Positions 26,438-35,089 of a DNA stretch of 64,000 nt are shown here, piece by piece (positions within the stretch are counted from its first letter, which is position 1; each line of letters begins with the position of its first letter). Made by a program: the position numbers and the translations under genes. The DNA is from Ampullimonas aquatilis (GTDB taxonomy: Bacteria > Pseudomonadota > Gammaproteobacteria > Burkholderiales > Burkholderiaceae_D): positions 1,426,001-1,490,000 of the forward strand of contig NZ_CP183834.1 in assembly GCF_049675895.1 (NCBI RefSeq). Reading direction: 5' to 3'. The notes beneath the pieces were generated by a model, which was not told the DNA's origin, ran no database searches, and was given only the letters and a program-made list of their open reading frames with translations.

Positions 26438-28339
26438 TCATTTCTTTGCCACCGCGAGTTTGACTTGTTCCAGTGCGCCACTGTCCTCTAGGGTGGTTAA
26501 ATCACCCGGATCACGACCTTCACAGACGGCTTGAATGGCACGGCGCAAGAGCTTGCCGGAGCGGGTCTTGGGCAAGGTGGCAACAAAGTGAATGCGTGAC
26601 GGACGGGCAATCGCACCGAGCTGATGATCGACCGTTTGCATGACTTCTTTTTCGAGCTGGCTTTTGGCCACATCGCTGGCAATCAGTTTGGCATCTTTGA
26701 CAATGGCAAAGGCAATCGCAGCCTGACCTTTGATGGCATCTTCCACGCCCACGACGGCCACTTCGGCAATTGCTGGATGCGAAGTGATGCTTTCTTCGAT
26801 TTCCCGTGTACCAAGACGATGGCCGGCGACGTTGATCACATCATCGGTACGACCCAGGATGAAGTGATAGCCGTCGTCGTCGCGAATGCCCCAGTCAAAG
26901 GTCGAATACATCAGCTGGCCATTGATGCTGGACCAGTATGTGCGCGCATAGCGTTCATCGTCGCCCCAGATGGTTTGCATGCAGCCCGGTGGCAGGGGGC
27001 CGTTGACCATGACCACGCCTTTTTCATTGGGGCCGCACTCCGCGCCGGTACCTTCGTTGATGATCTTCACATCGTAGCCATAGACCGGAAAGCCAGGGCT
27101 GCCAAGGCGGGTAGGGCGGTCATCATGGGCGGCACCGCCACGGGCAATGGTGAGGATCGGCCAGCCGGTTTCGGTCTGCCAGTAGTTATCAACAATCGAC
27201 ACGCCGAGCGCTTCGGAAACCCAGCTTGCAGTGGGTTGATCAAGCGGTTCACCGGCCAGGTACAAGCCTTTGAGGCTGCTGATGTCATGGGCACGGATGT
27301 AGTCGGTGCCGGTTTTGCGCAACACGCGGATTGCAGTGGGTGCCGAGAACATGCGGCTGACTTTGTATTTTTCGACCACGCCCCACCAAACACCGGGGTC
27401 GGGCACAATCGGCAGACCTTCGTAGCAGATGGTCGCCATACCGGCAATCAAGGGGCCGTACACAATAAAGGAGTGTCCTACCACCCAGCCAATGTCGGAG
27501 GTCGTAAAAAACACTTCGCCCGCCTTGGCCTGATAAATCAGGTCCATCGCGGCTGCCAGTGCGACGGCATAACCGCCCACATCGCGCTGCACGCCCTTGG
27601 GCTTGCCGGTTGTACCCGAGGTATACAGAATGTAGGAAGGGTCAGTCGCTTGCAGCCAGGTGACGGGCACCTGCGCATTGAGATGGGCCGCGTATAACTC
27701 GTGATACTGCACATCACGATCAGCCACCAGTGGCATGTCGGCCAGACCACGGTTGACCAGCAGCACGCGCTCGGGTTGATGAGCAGCCAGGCTGATGGCT
27801 TCATCGAGCAGGGGCTTATAGGGAATCACCTTGCCACCGCGTGATCCGGCATCAGCCGACACAATCAGCAAGGGCTGCGCATCGTCAATCCGGCTGGCCA
27901 GGCTATTGGCCGCAAAACCGCCAAATACCACCGAATGAATCGCGCCAATCCGTGCGCACGCGAGCATGGCAAAAATGGCTTCGGCAATCATCGGCATGTA
28001 AATCAGCACGCGATCACCTTTTTTCACGCCGAGTGATTGCATGCAGGCGGCCATGCGACTGACTTCGACATGCAGCTCTTTAAAGCTGTAGGTCTTTTCG
28101 GTATTGGTTTCGGTGGAGATGGCAATCAGCGCGGCCTGATCGGGCTGCGTGGTCAGCCAGCGGTCCACCGCGTTGTGACACAGATTGGTTTCGCCGCCCA
28201 CATACCAGCGGGCAAACGGGGGATTGCTGTTATCGAGTACCTGATCATACGGCTTGCGCCATTCAATCCGGCGGGCCTGTTCGGCCCAAAATTGTTCGGG
28301 GTTAGCAAGTGATTGCTGTTGAAACGCTGTATAGCTCAT
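26438..28339 (-). CDS. prpE: propionyl-CoA synthetase
   Basis: 633 residues, AMP-forming acyl-CoA synthetase that activates propionate. AMP-binding signature YTSGTTGKPKGVQRD and the C-terminal catalytic lysine region 'LPKTRSGKLLRRAIQA' are present, with 'YWQTETGWPIL' between. It is last in the prpBCDE order, 241 bp after prpD, and its ATG follows AAGGAG. Confidence 0.96.
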   Translation of the reverse strand: MSYTAFQQQSLANPEQFWAEQARRIEWRKPYDQVLDNSNPPFARWYVGGETNLCHNAVDRWLTTQPDQAALIAISTETNTEKTYSFKELHVEVSRMAACMQSLGVKKGDRVLIYMPMIAEAIFAMLACARIGAIHSVVFGGFAANSLASRIDDAQPLLIVSADAGSRGGKVIPYKPLLDEAISLAAHQPERVLLVNRGLADMPLVADRDVQYHELYAAHLNAQVPVTWLQATDPSYILYTSGTTGKPKGVQRDVGGYAVALAAAMDLIYQAKAGEVFFTTSDIGWVVGHSFIVYGPLIAGMATICYEGLPIVPDPGVWWGVVEKYKVSRMFSAPTAIRVLRKTGTDYIRAHDISSLKGLYLAGEPLDQPTASWVSEALGVSIVDNYWQTETGWPILTIARGGAAHDDRPTRLGSPGFPVYGYDVKIINEGTGAECGPNEKGVVMVNGPLPPGCMQTIWGDDERYARTYWSSINGQLMYSTFDWGIRDDDGYHFILGRTDDVINVAGHRLGTREIEESITSHPAIAEVAVVGVEDAIKGQAAIAFAIVKDAKLIASDVAKSQLEKEVMQTVDHQLGAIARPSRIHFVATLPKTRSGKLLRRAIQAVCEGRDPGDLTTLEDSGALEQVKLAVAKK

Positions 28340-28516
28340 GCCTAGTCTCCTTCGAGCAGCCCACCGGCCTCTTGGGTGCCTTAGCGGGTACAGGTAACGG
28401 GTCTGGCGAATAATCGTGGTGTTGCTTTCTGCTGCCAGACCCGGCTTGGGTATTGCCGGTAATGCCTTATTACATTTGCCTTATTACAACTGCTTGAGTA
28501 CATTTGCTGTTGCTTT

Positions 28517-28559
28517 GACATTCGTGAAACTGATTAACTACCCGGGCTTCACGAATGTC
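28517..28559 (-). repeat. inverted repeat between prpD and prpE
   Basis: Perfect 12 bp arms GACATTCGTGAA / TTCACGAATGTC with a 19 nt spacer containing CCCGGG, 22 bp after the prpD stop. There is no U-tract. It may be an mRNA-stabilising or processing hairpin that lowers prpE relative to prpBCD, or a binding site. Confidence 0.55.
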
Positions 28560-28580
28560 GGTACTACTTGGTCGAACTGT

Positions 28581-30032
28581 TCAGATCACGTACATATCCA
28601 CGTATTCATTGACGGACATGGCTTCCAGCTTGGCCTGGTCGAGCGATACTTCCAGGATGCGCTGTTGTTGCTTGGTGGGGAACATGCGTGCCAGATTGGT
28701 TTTGAACTTGGCTTCCAGCAGTGGAATGCCATCGGTACGACGGCGTTTGTGACCAATCGGGTACTCAACCACGACTTCCGCCAACTTGCTGCCATCATGG
28801 AATTCAACCGTCAATGCGTTGGCAATCGAGCGTTTTTCCGGATCATGATAATCCTTGGTGAAGGCTGGATCTTCCACGCAAACAATCTTGTCACGCAGGC
28901 TGTCAATGCGAGGATCAGCGGCGATGCTGTCTTCGTAATCGCCAGCGGTCAGGCGGCCATAAATCAGTGGCACGGCAACCATGTACTGGATGCAATGGTC
29001 ACGGTCGGCCGGGTTGTTGAGCGGGCCTTTTTTGTCGATGATGCGAATACAGGCTTCGTGCGTGCGGATGGTGATTTTCTTGATGTCTTCGACCTTTTTG
29101 CCAGCCTTGGCCAATTCACCATGCAGGGTCATCGCGGCTTCAACACCTGTCTGTGAGTGGAACTCGGCAGGGAATGAAATTTTAAACAACACGTTTTCCA
29201 TCACATAGGAACCATAAGGGCGCTGGAACTTGAACTCATTGCCCTTGAACAGCACGTCATAGAAGCCCCAGGTCTTGGCGGTCAGCACCGATGGATAGCC
29301 CATTTCGCCGGTTTTGGCGATCAATGCCAAGCGCACAGCGCGTGATGTCGCATCGCCAGCGGCCCATGATTTGCGTGAGCCGGTATTGGGTGCGTGACGA
29401 TAGGTACGCAGTGACTGACCATCGACCCAGGCCAGTGACACGGCGTTGAGAATTTCATCACGGGTCAGACCCATCATTTCGGCCACCACGGCAGTGGAGG
29501 CAACCTTCACCAGCACCACGTGATCCAGACCGACTTTGTTAAACGAATTTTCCAGCGCGATGCAACCTTGAATTTCATGCGCCTTGATCATGCCTGTCAG
29601 CACCGCCTTCATGGTCAATGGGGCTTTGCCAGCAGCGATGGCATTGCGTGACAGCCAGTCGGCTGTGGCCAGAATGCCACCCAGGTTGTCCGATGGATGA
29701 CCCCATTCAGCAGCCAGCCAGGTGTCGTTAAAGTCCAGCCAGCGAATCATGGCGCCAATATTGAAGGCGGCCTGGATCGGGTCGAGCTGAAATTGCGTGC
29801 CTGGCACTTTGGCGCCATTGGGTACCACGGTGCCGGGCACGATCGGGCCCATCAGTTTTTTGCAGGCTGGGTATTCCAGCGCTTCCAGGCCACAGCCCAG
29901 GGTGTCGATCAGGCAGCTGCGGGCGGTTTCATAAGCCAGCTTGCTGTCAATTTTGTAATTGGTCACGTAGTCGACGATATCGACGATCACCTTGTCAAAC
30001 TCGGGACGGATATTGGAGATGTGTGCAGACAT
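28581..30032 (-). CDS. prpD: 2-methylcitrate dehydratase
   Basis: 483 residues from the ATG at 30032, preceded by AGAGGA; the longer frame adds a basic stretch with no family match. MmgE/PrpD family: 'ARSCLIDTLGCGLEAL', 'GAMIRWLDFNDTWLAAEWGHPSDNLG' in pieces and 'AGDATSRAVRLALIA' are characteristic. It dehydrates 2-methylcitrate to 2-methyl-cis-aconitate without an iron-sulfur cluster. The operon therefore uses the PrpD version rather than AcnD/PrpF. Confidence 0.96.
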   Translation of the reverse strand: MSAHISNIRPEFDKVIVDIVDYVTNYKIDSKLAYETARSCLIDTLGCGLEALEYPACKKLMGPIVPGTVVPNGAKVPGTQFQLDPIQAAFNIGAMIRWLDFNDTWLAAEWGHPSDNLGGILATADWLSRNAIAAGKAPLTMKAVLTGMIKAHEIQGCIALENSFNKVGLDHVVLVKVASTAVVAEMMGLTRDEILNAVSLAWVDGQSLRTYRHAPNTGSRKSWAAGDATSRAVRLALIAKTGEMGYPSVLTAKTWGFYDVLFKGNEFKFQRPYGSYVMENVLFKISFPAEFHSQTGVEAAMTLHGELAKAGKKVEDIKKITIRTHEACIRIIDKKGPLNNPADRDHCIQYMVAVPLIYGRLTAGDYEDSIAADPRIDSLRDKIVCVEDPAFTKDYHDPEKRSIANALTVEFHDGSKLAEVVVEYPIGHKRRRTDGIPLLEAKFKTNLARMFPTKQQQRILEVSLDQAKLEAMSVNEYVDMYVI

Positions 30033-30109
30033 GCTTTTCCTCTTTTTGAAAAATGTTTTTTTAGAACTGCCTAAGCGTAAGAAAGTCATCGTAAAAAAGT
30101 CATAAAAAC

Positions 30110-30184
30110 CAGGGGGTATATTGTTATTTGGCCGTCTTAAGTGCGTATTTATTAGCCTTAAAAATATACATATGGTCAGTATGT
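30110..30184 (-). repeat. AT-rich interspersed repeat, copy 5
   Basis: Read on the minus strand it contains TATATTTTTAAGGC, AATAAATACGCACTTAAG and ATATACCCCC. It sits inside the prp operon between prpC and prpD, in the prpD leader, in the direction of transcription. Confidence 0.65.
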
Positions 30185-30225
30185 TTACGTCTCAGGAGTC
30201 TGTGTCGGTCAATTAATGAAGGTGA

Positions 30226-31374
30226 TCAAGTGCGCTCACTCATGGGAACAAACTTCAGGTCGTCGGGGCCGATGTAATTGGCGGTTGGACGAATGATTTT
30301 GCCATCCATGCGCTGTTCAACAATGTGCGCGCTCCAGCCGCTGGTGCGGGCGATCACAAAGATCGGCGTAAACATGGCGGTTGGAATGCCCATCATGTGA
30401 TACGACACCGCTGAAAACCAGTCCAGGTTCGGGAACATTTTCTTGATTTCCCACATGGTGCTTTCCAGTCGTTCGGCAATGTCAAACATCTTGGTGCTGC
30501 CAGCTTCCACAGATAATTTGTGGGCGACTTCCTTGATCACCTTATTGCGTGGGTCGCTGATGGTGTACACCGGATGGCCAAAGCCAATCACCACTTCCTT
30601 ATTGGCCACGCGATCACGGATGTCGGCTTCGGCTTCATTGGGGCTGTCGTAGCGTTTTTGAATTTCAAACGCGACTTCGTTGGCACCGCCATGTTTGGGG
30701 CCACGCAGTGCGCCAATCGCGCCGGTGATGGCGGAGTAGATGTCTGACCCGGTACCGGCAATCACTCGGCCAGTAAATGTTGAAGCATTAAATTCGTGTT
30801 CTGCGTACAGAATCAGCGAGGTATGCATCGCCTTGACCCAGGAGTCTTTGGGTTTTTTACCGTGCAACAAATGCAGGAAGTGACCACCGATGGAGTCGTC
30901 ATCGGTTTCCACTTCAATGCGACGGCCATTGTGCGAAAAGTGATACCAGTACAACAGCATCGAACCCAATGAAGCCATCAGGCGATCAGCAATATCACGG
31001 GCACCAGGATGATTATGATCATCTTTTTCTGGCAGGGCGCAACCCAGGGCCGACACGCCCGTGCGCATCACATCCATCGGGTGGGAAGATGCTGGTAACG
31101 ACTCCAGCACCGCTTTCACGCTGGCTGGCAAGCCGCGCAATGATTGCAATTTGGTCTTGTAGCCAGTCAGTTCCGACTGGGTTGGCAACTTGCCATGCAC
31201 CAGCAGATAGGCAATTTCTTCAAACTCGCAGGCATCGGCCACATCGAGAATGTCATAGCCACGATAGTGCAGGTCGTTACCGGTTTTACCCACAGTACAC
31301 AGCTCGGTATTACCGGCTGTCACGCCCGACAGGGCAACGGATTTTTTTGGCTTGAATACAGGTGCTTCAGTCAT
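30226..31374 (-). CDS. prpC: 2-methylcitrate synthase
   Basis: 382 residues. Condenses propionyl-CoA with oxaloacetate. Citrate-synthase fold with 'GVSALGCALPEKDDHN', 'LYAEHEFNASTFTGRVIAGTGSD' in pieces (catalytic His), 'GALRGPKHGGANEVAF' and 'GFGHPVYTISDPR' (second His), and 'ERLESTMWEIKKMFPNLDWFSA' with the Asp region. The short length and the YxILD start 'HYRGYDILDVAD' match PrpC rather than GltA. The ATG follows AAGGAG. Confidence 0.95.
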   Translation of the reverse strand: MTEAPVFKPKKSVALSGVTAGNTELCTVGKTGNDLHYRGYDILDVADACEFEEIAYLLVHGKLPTQSELTGYKTKLQSLRGLPASVKAVLESLPASSHPMDVMRTGVSALGCALPEKDDHNHPGARDIADRLMASLGSMLLYWYHFSHNGRRIEVETDDDSIGGHFLHLLHGKKPKDSWVKAMHTSLILYAEHEFNASTFTGRVIAGTGSDIYSAITGAIGALRGPKHGGANEVAFEIQKRYDSPNEAEADIRDRVANKEVVIGFGHPVYTISDPRNKVIKEVAHKLSVEAGSTKMFDIAERLESTMWEIKKMFPNLDWFSAVSYHMMGIPTAMFTPIFVIARTSGWSAHIVEQRMDGKIIRPTANYIGPDDLKFVPMSERT

Positions 31375-31426
31375 GAAAGTCTCCTTGATAAATCTGTCAA
31401 ACTACAAGTTCAAACTCAGGGCTAAC

Positions 31427-31535
31427 CACAAAGGCACCAAGTAACACAAAGTACACGAAGATGGCTCGTCCAGTCACTGGTGAATCAGACAGGTCGATAT
31501 CGCGATTGCTTATGCTTTTACTTGGCGTCTTTGTG
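31427..31535. repeat. imperfect CACAAAG-type inverted repeat between prpC and prpB
   Basis: The arm CACAAAGGCACCAAGTA is nearly complementary to TACTTGGCGTCTTTGTG about 75 bp away. Between them is ACACAAAGTACACGAAG, a further copy of the motif. Intergenic repeats of the CACAAAGNCAC type occur in many proteobacteria. Confidence 0.5.
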
Positions 31536-31543
31536 ATGAAAAA

Positions 31544-32437
31544 TTAAGCCTTGCTTTTGGCAAACAGCGCGTCGAGTTTTTGCTCGAAGTCGTGATAGCC
31601 AATGCTGTCGTACAGTTCCATGCGGGTTTGCAAGGTTGGTACGGCATTTTTTTGCGTGCCATCACGGCGAATCGTTTCAAACACGTTTTGCGCAGCCTTG
31701 TTCATGGCGCGAAAAGCAGAGAGTGGATACAGCACCAGGCTGACATCGGCGCTGGCCAGCTCTTCGGTCGTAAACAGGGGGGTGGCACCAAATTCGGTAA
31801 TGTTGGCGAGTACCGGTACTTTAACCGCAGCCGCAAACTGCTTGTATTGCGGCAGCTCAATCATTGCTTCGGGGAAGATCATGTCGGCACCGGCTTCGAC
31901 GCAGGCGCAGGCGCGATCAATCGCGGCTTGCATGCCTTCCACGGCCAGCGCGTCGGTCCGTGCCATGATCACAAAACTGTCATCGGTACGGGCATCTACG
32001 GCGGCCTTGATGCGGTCGACCATTTCCTGCTGAGTCACCAGTTCTTTATTGGGGCGATGGCCGCAACGCTTGGCACCAACCTGATCTTCAATATGCAGGG
32101 CACCCGCGCCAAACTTGATGAGCGACTTGACGGTGCGCGCCACGTTAAAGGCCGATGAACCAAAGCCGGTGTCCACATCGACCAGCAAGGGCAGGTCGCA
32201 GACATCAGTAATGCGGCGTACATCGGTGAGCACGTCGTCGAGGTTGGAAATACCTAAATCGGGCAAGCCCAATGAGCCCGCGGCAACACCGCCACCCGAC
32301 AGATAAATGGCTTTAAAGCCAGCGCGTTTGGCGAGCAGGGCGTGGTTGGCGTTGATGGTGCCAACGACTTGCAGGGGATGTTCTTCGGCAACGGCTTGAC
32401 GAAACTTGCTGCCAGCTGTTTGAGTAGGGTGAGTCAT
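31544..32437 (-). CDS. prpB: 2-methylisocitrate lyase
   Basis: 297 residues from the ATG at 32437, which follows TTGGAG; seven extra upstream residues have no support. Isocitrate-lyase superfamily: catalytic motif KRCGH ('GAKRCGHRPNKELV'), metal site 'LLVDVDTGFG' and 'EDQVGAKRC'. It cleaves methylisocitrate to pyruvate and succinate. It is first in the operon, 275 bp downstream of a sigma-54 promoter. Confidence 0.96.
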   Translation of the reverse strand: MTHPTQTAGSKFRQAVAEEHPLQVVGTINANHALLAKRAGFKAIYLSGGGVAAGSLGLPDLGISNLDDVLTDVRRITDVCDLPLLVDVDTGFGSSAFNVARTVKSLIKFGAGALHIEDQVGAKRCGHRPNKELVTQQEMVDRIKAAVDARTDDSFVIMARTDALAVEGMQAAIDRACACVEAGADMIFPEAMIELPQYKQFAAAVKVPVLANITEFGATPLFTTEELASADVSLVLYPLSAFRAMNKAAQNVFETIRRDGTQKNAVPTLQTRMELYDSIGYHDFEQKLDALFAKSKA

Positions 32438-32710
32438 TCGTGGTCTCCAATATGGCAAAGTGGCTGCTTATGTCGATATTTATGTAGATACTGATTTGGC
32501 TAATTACTTATTTGAATACGCTACTTACTTATTTAAGCGGCTTCTTATTCGACTGTTCGTTTGACTGCTTGTTATTGCGGCTATTGTTAACTTGTTTTCA
32601 GACCTTCCCATGTCATCACTTCAACTCGGGCGCTAGTCTGGTGTTGGTTCCTCGCCGCCAGGGCTTACAGGGCGTTTTATTGATGCAAATACTGCTTATG
32701 CCAGCTAAAT

Positions 32711-32726
32711 CGCAATGGCTGTGCCA
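32711..32726 (-). promoter_or_regulatory. sigma-54 (-24/-12) promoter of prpBCDE
   Basis: On the minus strand TGGCACAGCCATTGCG fits the RpoN consensus TGGCAC-N5-TTGC exactly. Transcription should start near 32699, leaving a leader of about 260 nt before prpB. The divergent gene encodes a sigma-54 activator, which supports it. Confidence 0.8.
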
Positions 32727-32802
32727 TGCTTTTGCGGGCTTGCTGGCATTTAAAAATTATCAATGAATTCAGCAGCTTGCCAATTTTTTGCCATGTGTCA
32801 AT

Positions 32803-32822
32803 TTGAAACGATGCGGTTTCAA
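32803..32822. promoter_or_regulatory. palindrome, candidate PrpR site
   Basis: TTGAAAC-GATGCG-GTTTCAA: perfect 7 bp arms with a 6 bp spacer, about 80 bp upstream of the -24 element, a normal activator distance. Direct repeats ATGTTTCATTATTGTTTCATT in part follow nearer to prpR. That PrpR binds here is inference. Confidence 0.6.
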
Positions 32823-32946
32823 TGTATCATTGTTGTTGCAAAAATGTTTCATTATTGTTTCATTCTGCTTTCAAGTGAATAATGAGATGGGCTCTGCAAC
32901 CCAATTCTTTACTCAAGCTTAAGCGTTGTTATTTATAAGGTGCCTC

Positions 32947-34731
32947 ATGGTCACACAAGCGGTCACGCATCCCGTCGCCATTGCCCGTAAACCCGTTATC
33001 TGGACGGTCAGCGTGTCGCGCCTGTCCAATCTGCTGCGCGACGTCACCCCCGAATACGACGACCGCGCCTTCATCGAGCCGCTTAATCTGGGCTTTGAAG
33101 AAGCCGTCAAGCACATGCGCAAGCGTTTGCGCGACAGCCATTGCGACGTGTTGATTGCCGCGGGTTCCAACGGTGCCTACCTCAAAAGCCGCGTAGCGGT
33201 GCCGGTGGTATTGGTCAAGGCAAGTGGTTTTGATTTGATGCAGGCGCTCTCGCGGGCGCGGCAAATTACCGACCGGATTGGCATCGTTACCCACCAGACC
33301 GAGCTGACCGAGTTTGCCCAGTTTCAAAAAAGTTATGGCCTGCAGATTGAGCAGCGCGTGTTTGTTACCGCCGAAGACGCCCGCCACGCGGTGAGCGAGC
33401 TGGTGGCGCGCGGCATCAAAGCCATTGTTGGCACTGGCATGGTGACCGACCTGGCCGAGCAGGCCGGCATTGCCGGCATTTTGTTGTACTCGGCCGAATC
33501 CATTCGCGCTGCCTTTGATGCCGCACTCGATATTGCCCACATGGTCGGGAATGCGCGCAGTGCCGCCGAAGCCAAGGAAAAACAGGAGGAGCCCAACGCC
33601 AAAGCGGTCATTGCCAATGCGCAAGCCGCCGAAGCACGCAAGGCCAATTGCCGGGTGCGCCGGGTACGCTATGGCAGCGACGACTGGGTGGGCCACAGCG
33701 CCATCATGCGCCAGGTGCGCGACACGCTCGCCCATTACGCCCGCACCGACGCCACCGTGCTGATTCAGGGTGAAACCGGCACCGGCAAAGAACTCGCCGC
33801 ACAGACCCTGCACGAACAAAGCAACCGCGCCAGCCAACCGTTTGTGGCCATTAACTGTGGCGCGATTGCCGAAAGCCTGCTTGAGTCGGAGTTATTTGGC
33901 CACGAGGAGGGCGCTTTTACCGGCGCACGCCGTGGCGGCCACATGGGCCTGATTGAAGCTGCCAACGGCGGCACACTGTTTTTGGATGAAATTGGCGAAA
34001 TGCCCCTGCCACTGCAAACCCGCCTGCTGCGCGTGCTCGAAGAGCGCGAAGTGGTGCGCGTGGGCAGCGCCTCCCCGCATCCGGTGGATGTACGGATTGT
34101 CACCGCCACCCATTGCGTGCTGGACGACATGGTGCAACAAGGCAGGTTTCGCCGCGACCTGTTTTACCGCCTCAATGTGCTGCGCCTGCAACTGCCCGCG
34201 CTGCGCGACCGCGCCGACGATATCGTGCCGCTCATGCAGCACTTTCTGGATCGCCCCGATCACGCCCCCTTACTCTTGGACAGCAGCGCCTGGACACTGC
34301 TCAAGCGCCACAACTGGCCCGGCAATGTACGCGAACTCAAAAATATCGCCGAGCGCCTGCACACTTTATTTCAAGGCCAGGCCAGCCAGGGTAGCGACGA
34401 CAGCGACTTCCCCGGCGGCGCCCGACTCATCACCGCCACCATGCTGCAAGCCACCGTGCCCGAACTCAGCCCACAGCCCAACCCCTACAGCGACGGCCAA
34501 CCAACCACCCAAACCGTGGCCAGCCCCCTCAACGCGGCCATGCCCAACCCCCCAGCAACCAACCCCCCCAGCCCGCCACAAAGCCCACCCCGCAAAACCC
34601 GCAAACCACCACTCGCCCAACTGCAACAACAACTCCAAACCCTGCAAGGCGACCGCGCCGCACTCTGTCAGCAACTCGGCATTTCCCGAGCCACGTTGTG
34701 GCGCTGGTTGTCGCAGGATGCGGGGGAATAA
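32947..34731 (+). CDS. prpR: propionate catabolism sigma-54 activator PrpR
   Basis: 594 residues from the ATG at 32947 (AAGG upstream). An N-terminal PrpR_N sensor domain ('NGAYLKSRVAVPVVLVKASGFDLMQAL' in pieces), proposed to sense 2-methylcitrate, precedes an AAA+ domain with Walker A GETGTGKE and the sigma-54 contact loop GAFTGA. The end is a Fis-type helix-turn-helix (CQQLGISRATLWRWL). A Pro/Ala/Asn-rich linker of about 70 residues joins AAA+ and HTH, longer than usual, and GC rises strongly there. It is divergent from prpBCDE. Confidence 0.95.
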   Translation: MVTQAVTHPVAIARKPVIWTVSVSRLSNLLRDVTPEYDDRAFIEPLNLGFEEAVKHMRKRLRDSHCDVLIAAGSNGAYLKSRVAVPVVLVKASGFDLMQALSRARQITDRIGIVTHQTELTEFAQFQKSYGLQIEQRVFVTAEDARHAVSELVARGIKAIVGTGMVTDLAEQAGIAGILLYSAESIRAAFDAALDIAHMVGNARSAAEAKEKQEEPNAKAVIANAQAAEARKANCRVRRVRYGSDDWVGHSAIMRQVRDTLAHYARTDATVLIQGETGTGKELAAQTLHEQSNRASQPFVAINCGAIAESLLESELFGHEEGAFTGARRGGHMGLIEAANGGTLFLDEIGEMPLPLQTRLLRVLEEREVVRVGSASPHPVDVRIVTATHCVLDDMVQQGRFRRDLFYRLNVLRLQLPALRDRADDIVPLMQHFLDRPDHAPLLLDSSAWTLLKRHNWPGNVRELKNIAERLHTLFQGQASQGSDDSDFPGGARLITATMLQATVPELSPQPNPYSDGQPTTQTVASPLNAAMPNPPATNPPSPPQSPPRKTRKPPLAQLQQQLQTLQGDRAALCQQLGISRATLWRWLSQDAGE

Positions 34732-34742
34732 GGTTGGGCGGT

Positions 34743-34824
34743 TTTTATAGTGGGGTGGGGTATTTTTATAGGGGTAATTAAAATGCACTGAAGAGGCTAT
34801 TTTTTAAGGATACTCCTTGAAAAT
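34743..34824 (+). repeat. AT-rich interspersed repeat, copy 6
   Basis: Starts TATAGTGGGGTGGGGTATTT, shared exactly with the copy at 41.1 kb, and continues AATTAAAATGCACTGAAG and GGATACTCCTTG. It begins 12 bp after the prpR stop and marks the left edge of the cassette block. Confidence 0.65.
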
Positions 34825-34960
34825 GGCTTAAATTGGAGTGGTTGTTGTGTGTTTGAAAAGGGAGGTAGGAGGGTGGTTTAGTGCTTTGAAACTTGGGAGT
34901 GCTATTGAAATGGCTAGAGCAGAATCCTATGGCCTGACAAATTTTAGGGTTGATAAAAAT

Positions 34961-35060
34961 GGTTGATGTAGTAATGCGTATGGTTACAATGGGTGCCATT
35001 AATTTTTCAATTCTTTAGGACAACCATGATGTTTTATTTTTGTTTGTCTAAATAATATTA
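34961..35060 (+). repeat. structured element A, left end of the cassette block
   Basis: First of three related copies (others at 37.6 and 41.35 kb). Stem ATGGTT (34980-34985) / AACCAT (35022-35027) with a 36 nt loop. With the interspersed repeat before it, the segment 34743-35060 parallels 41132-41435, as if one was copied from the other. It ends about 30 bp before the first cassette-like gene. See findings for the possible short reading frame. Confidence 0.55.
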
Positions 35061-35089
35061 GACCTTAGATCTCTATACCTGAACAGCCA

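Noticed and set aside
26624..27697. Plus-strand frame of 357 codons opposite prpE
   Set aside because: Antisense to a conserved acyl-CoA synthetase; composition explains the open frame.
32929..33837. Minus-strand frame of 302 codons opposite prpR
   Set aside because: Shadow of the GC-rich prpR gene; would place a gene over its sensor domain.
33953..34750. Plus-strand frame of 265 codons overlapping prpR in another frame, Cys- and Pro-rich
   Set aside because: Codon pattern follows GC-rich prpR in the wrong frame; no family resemblance.
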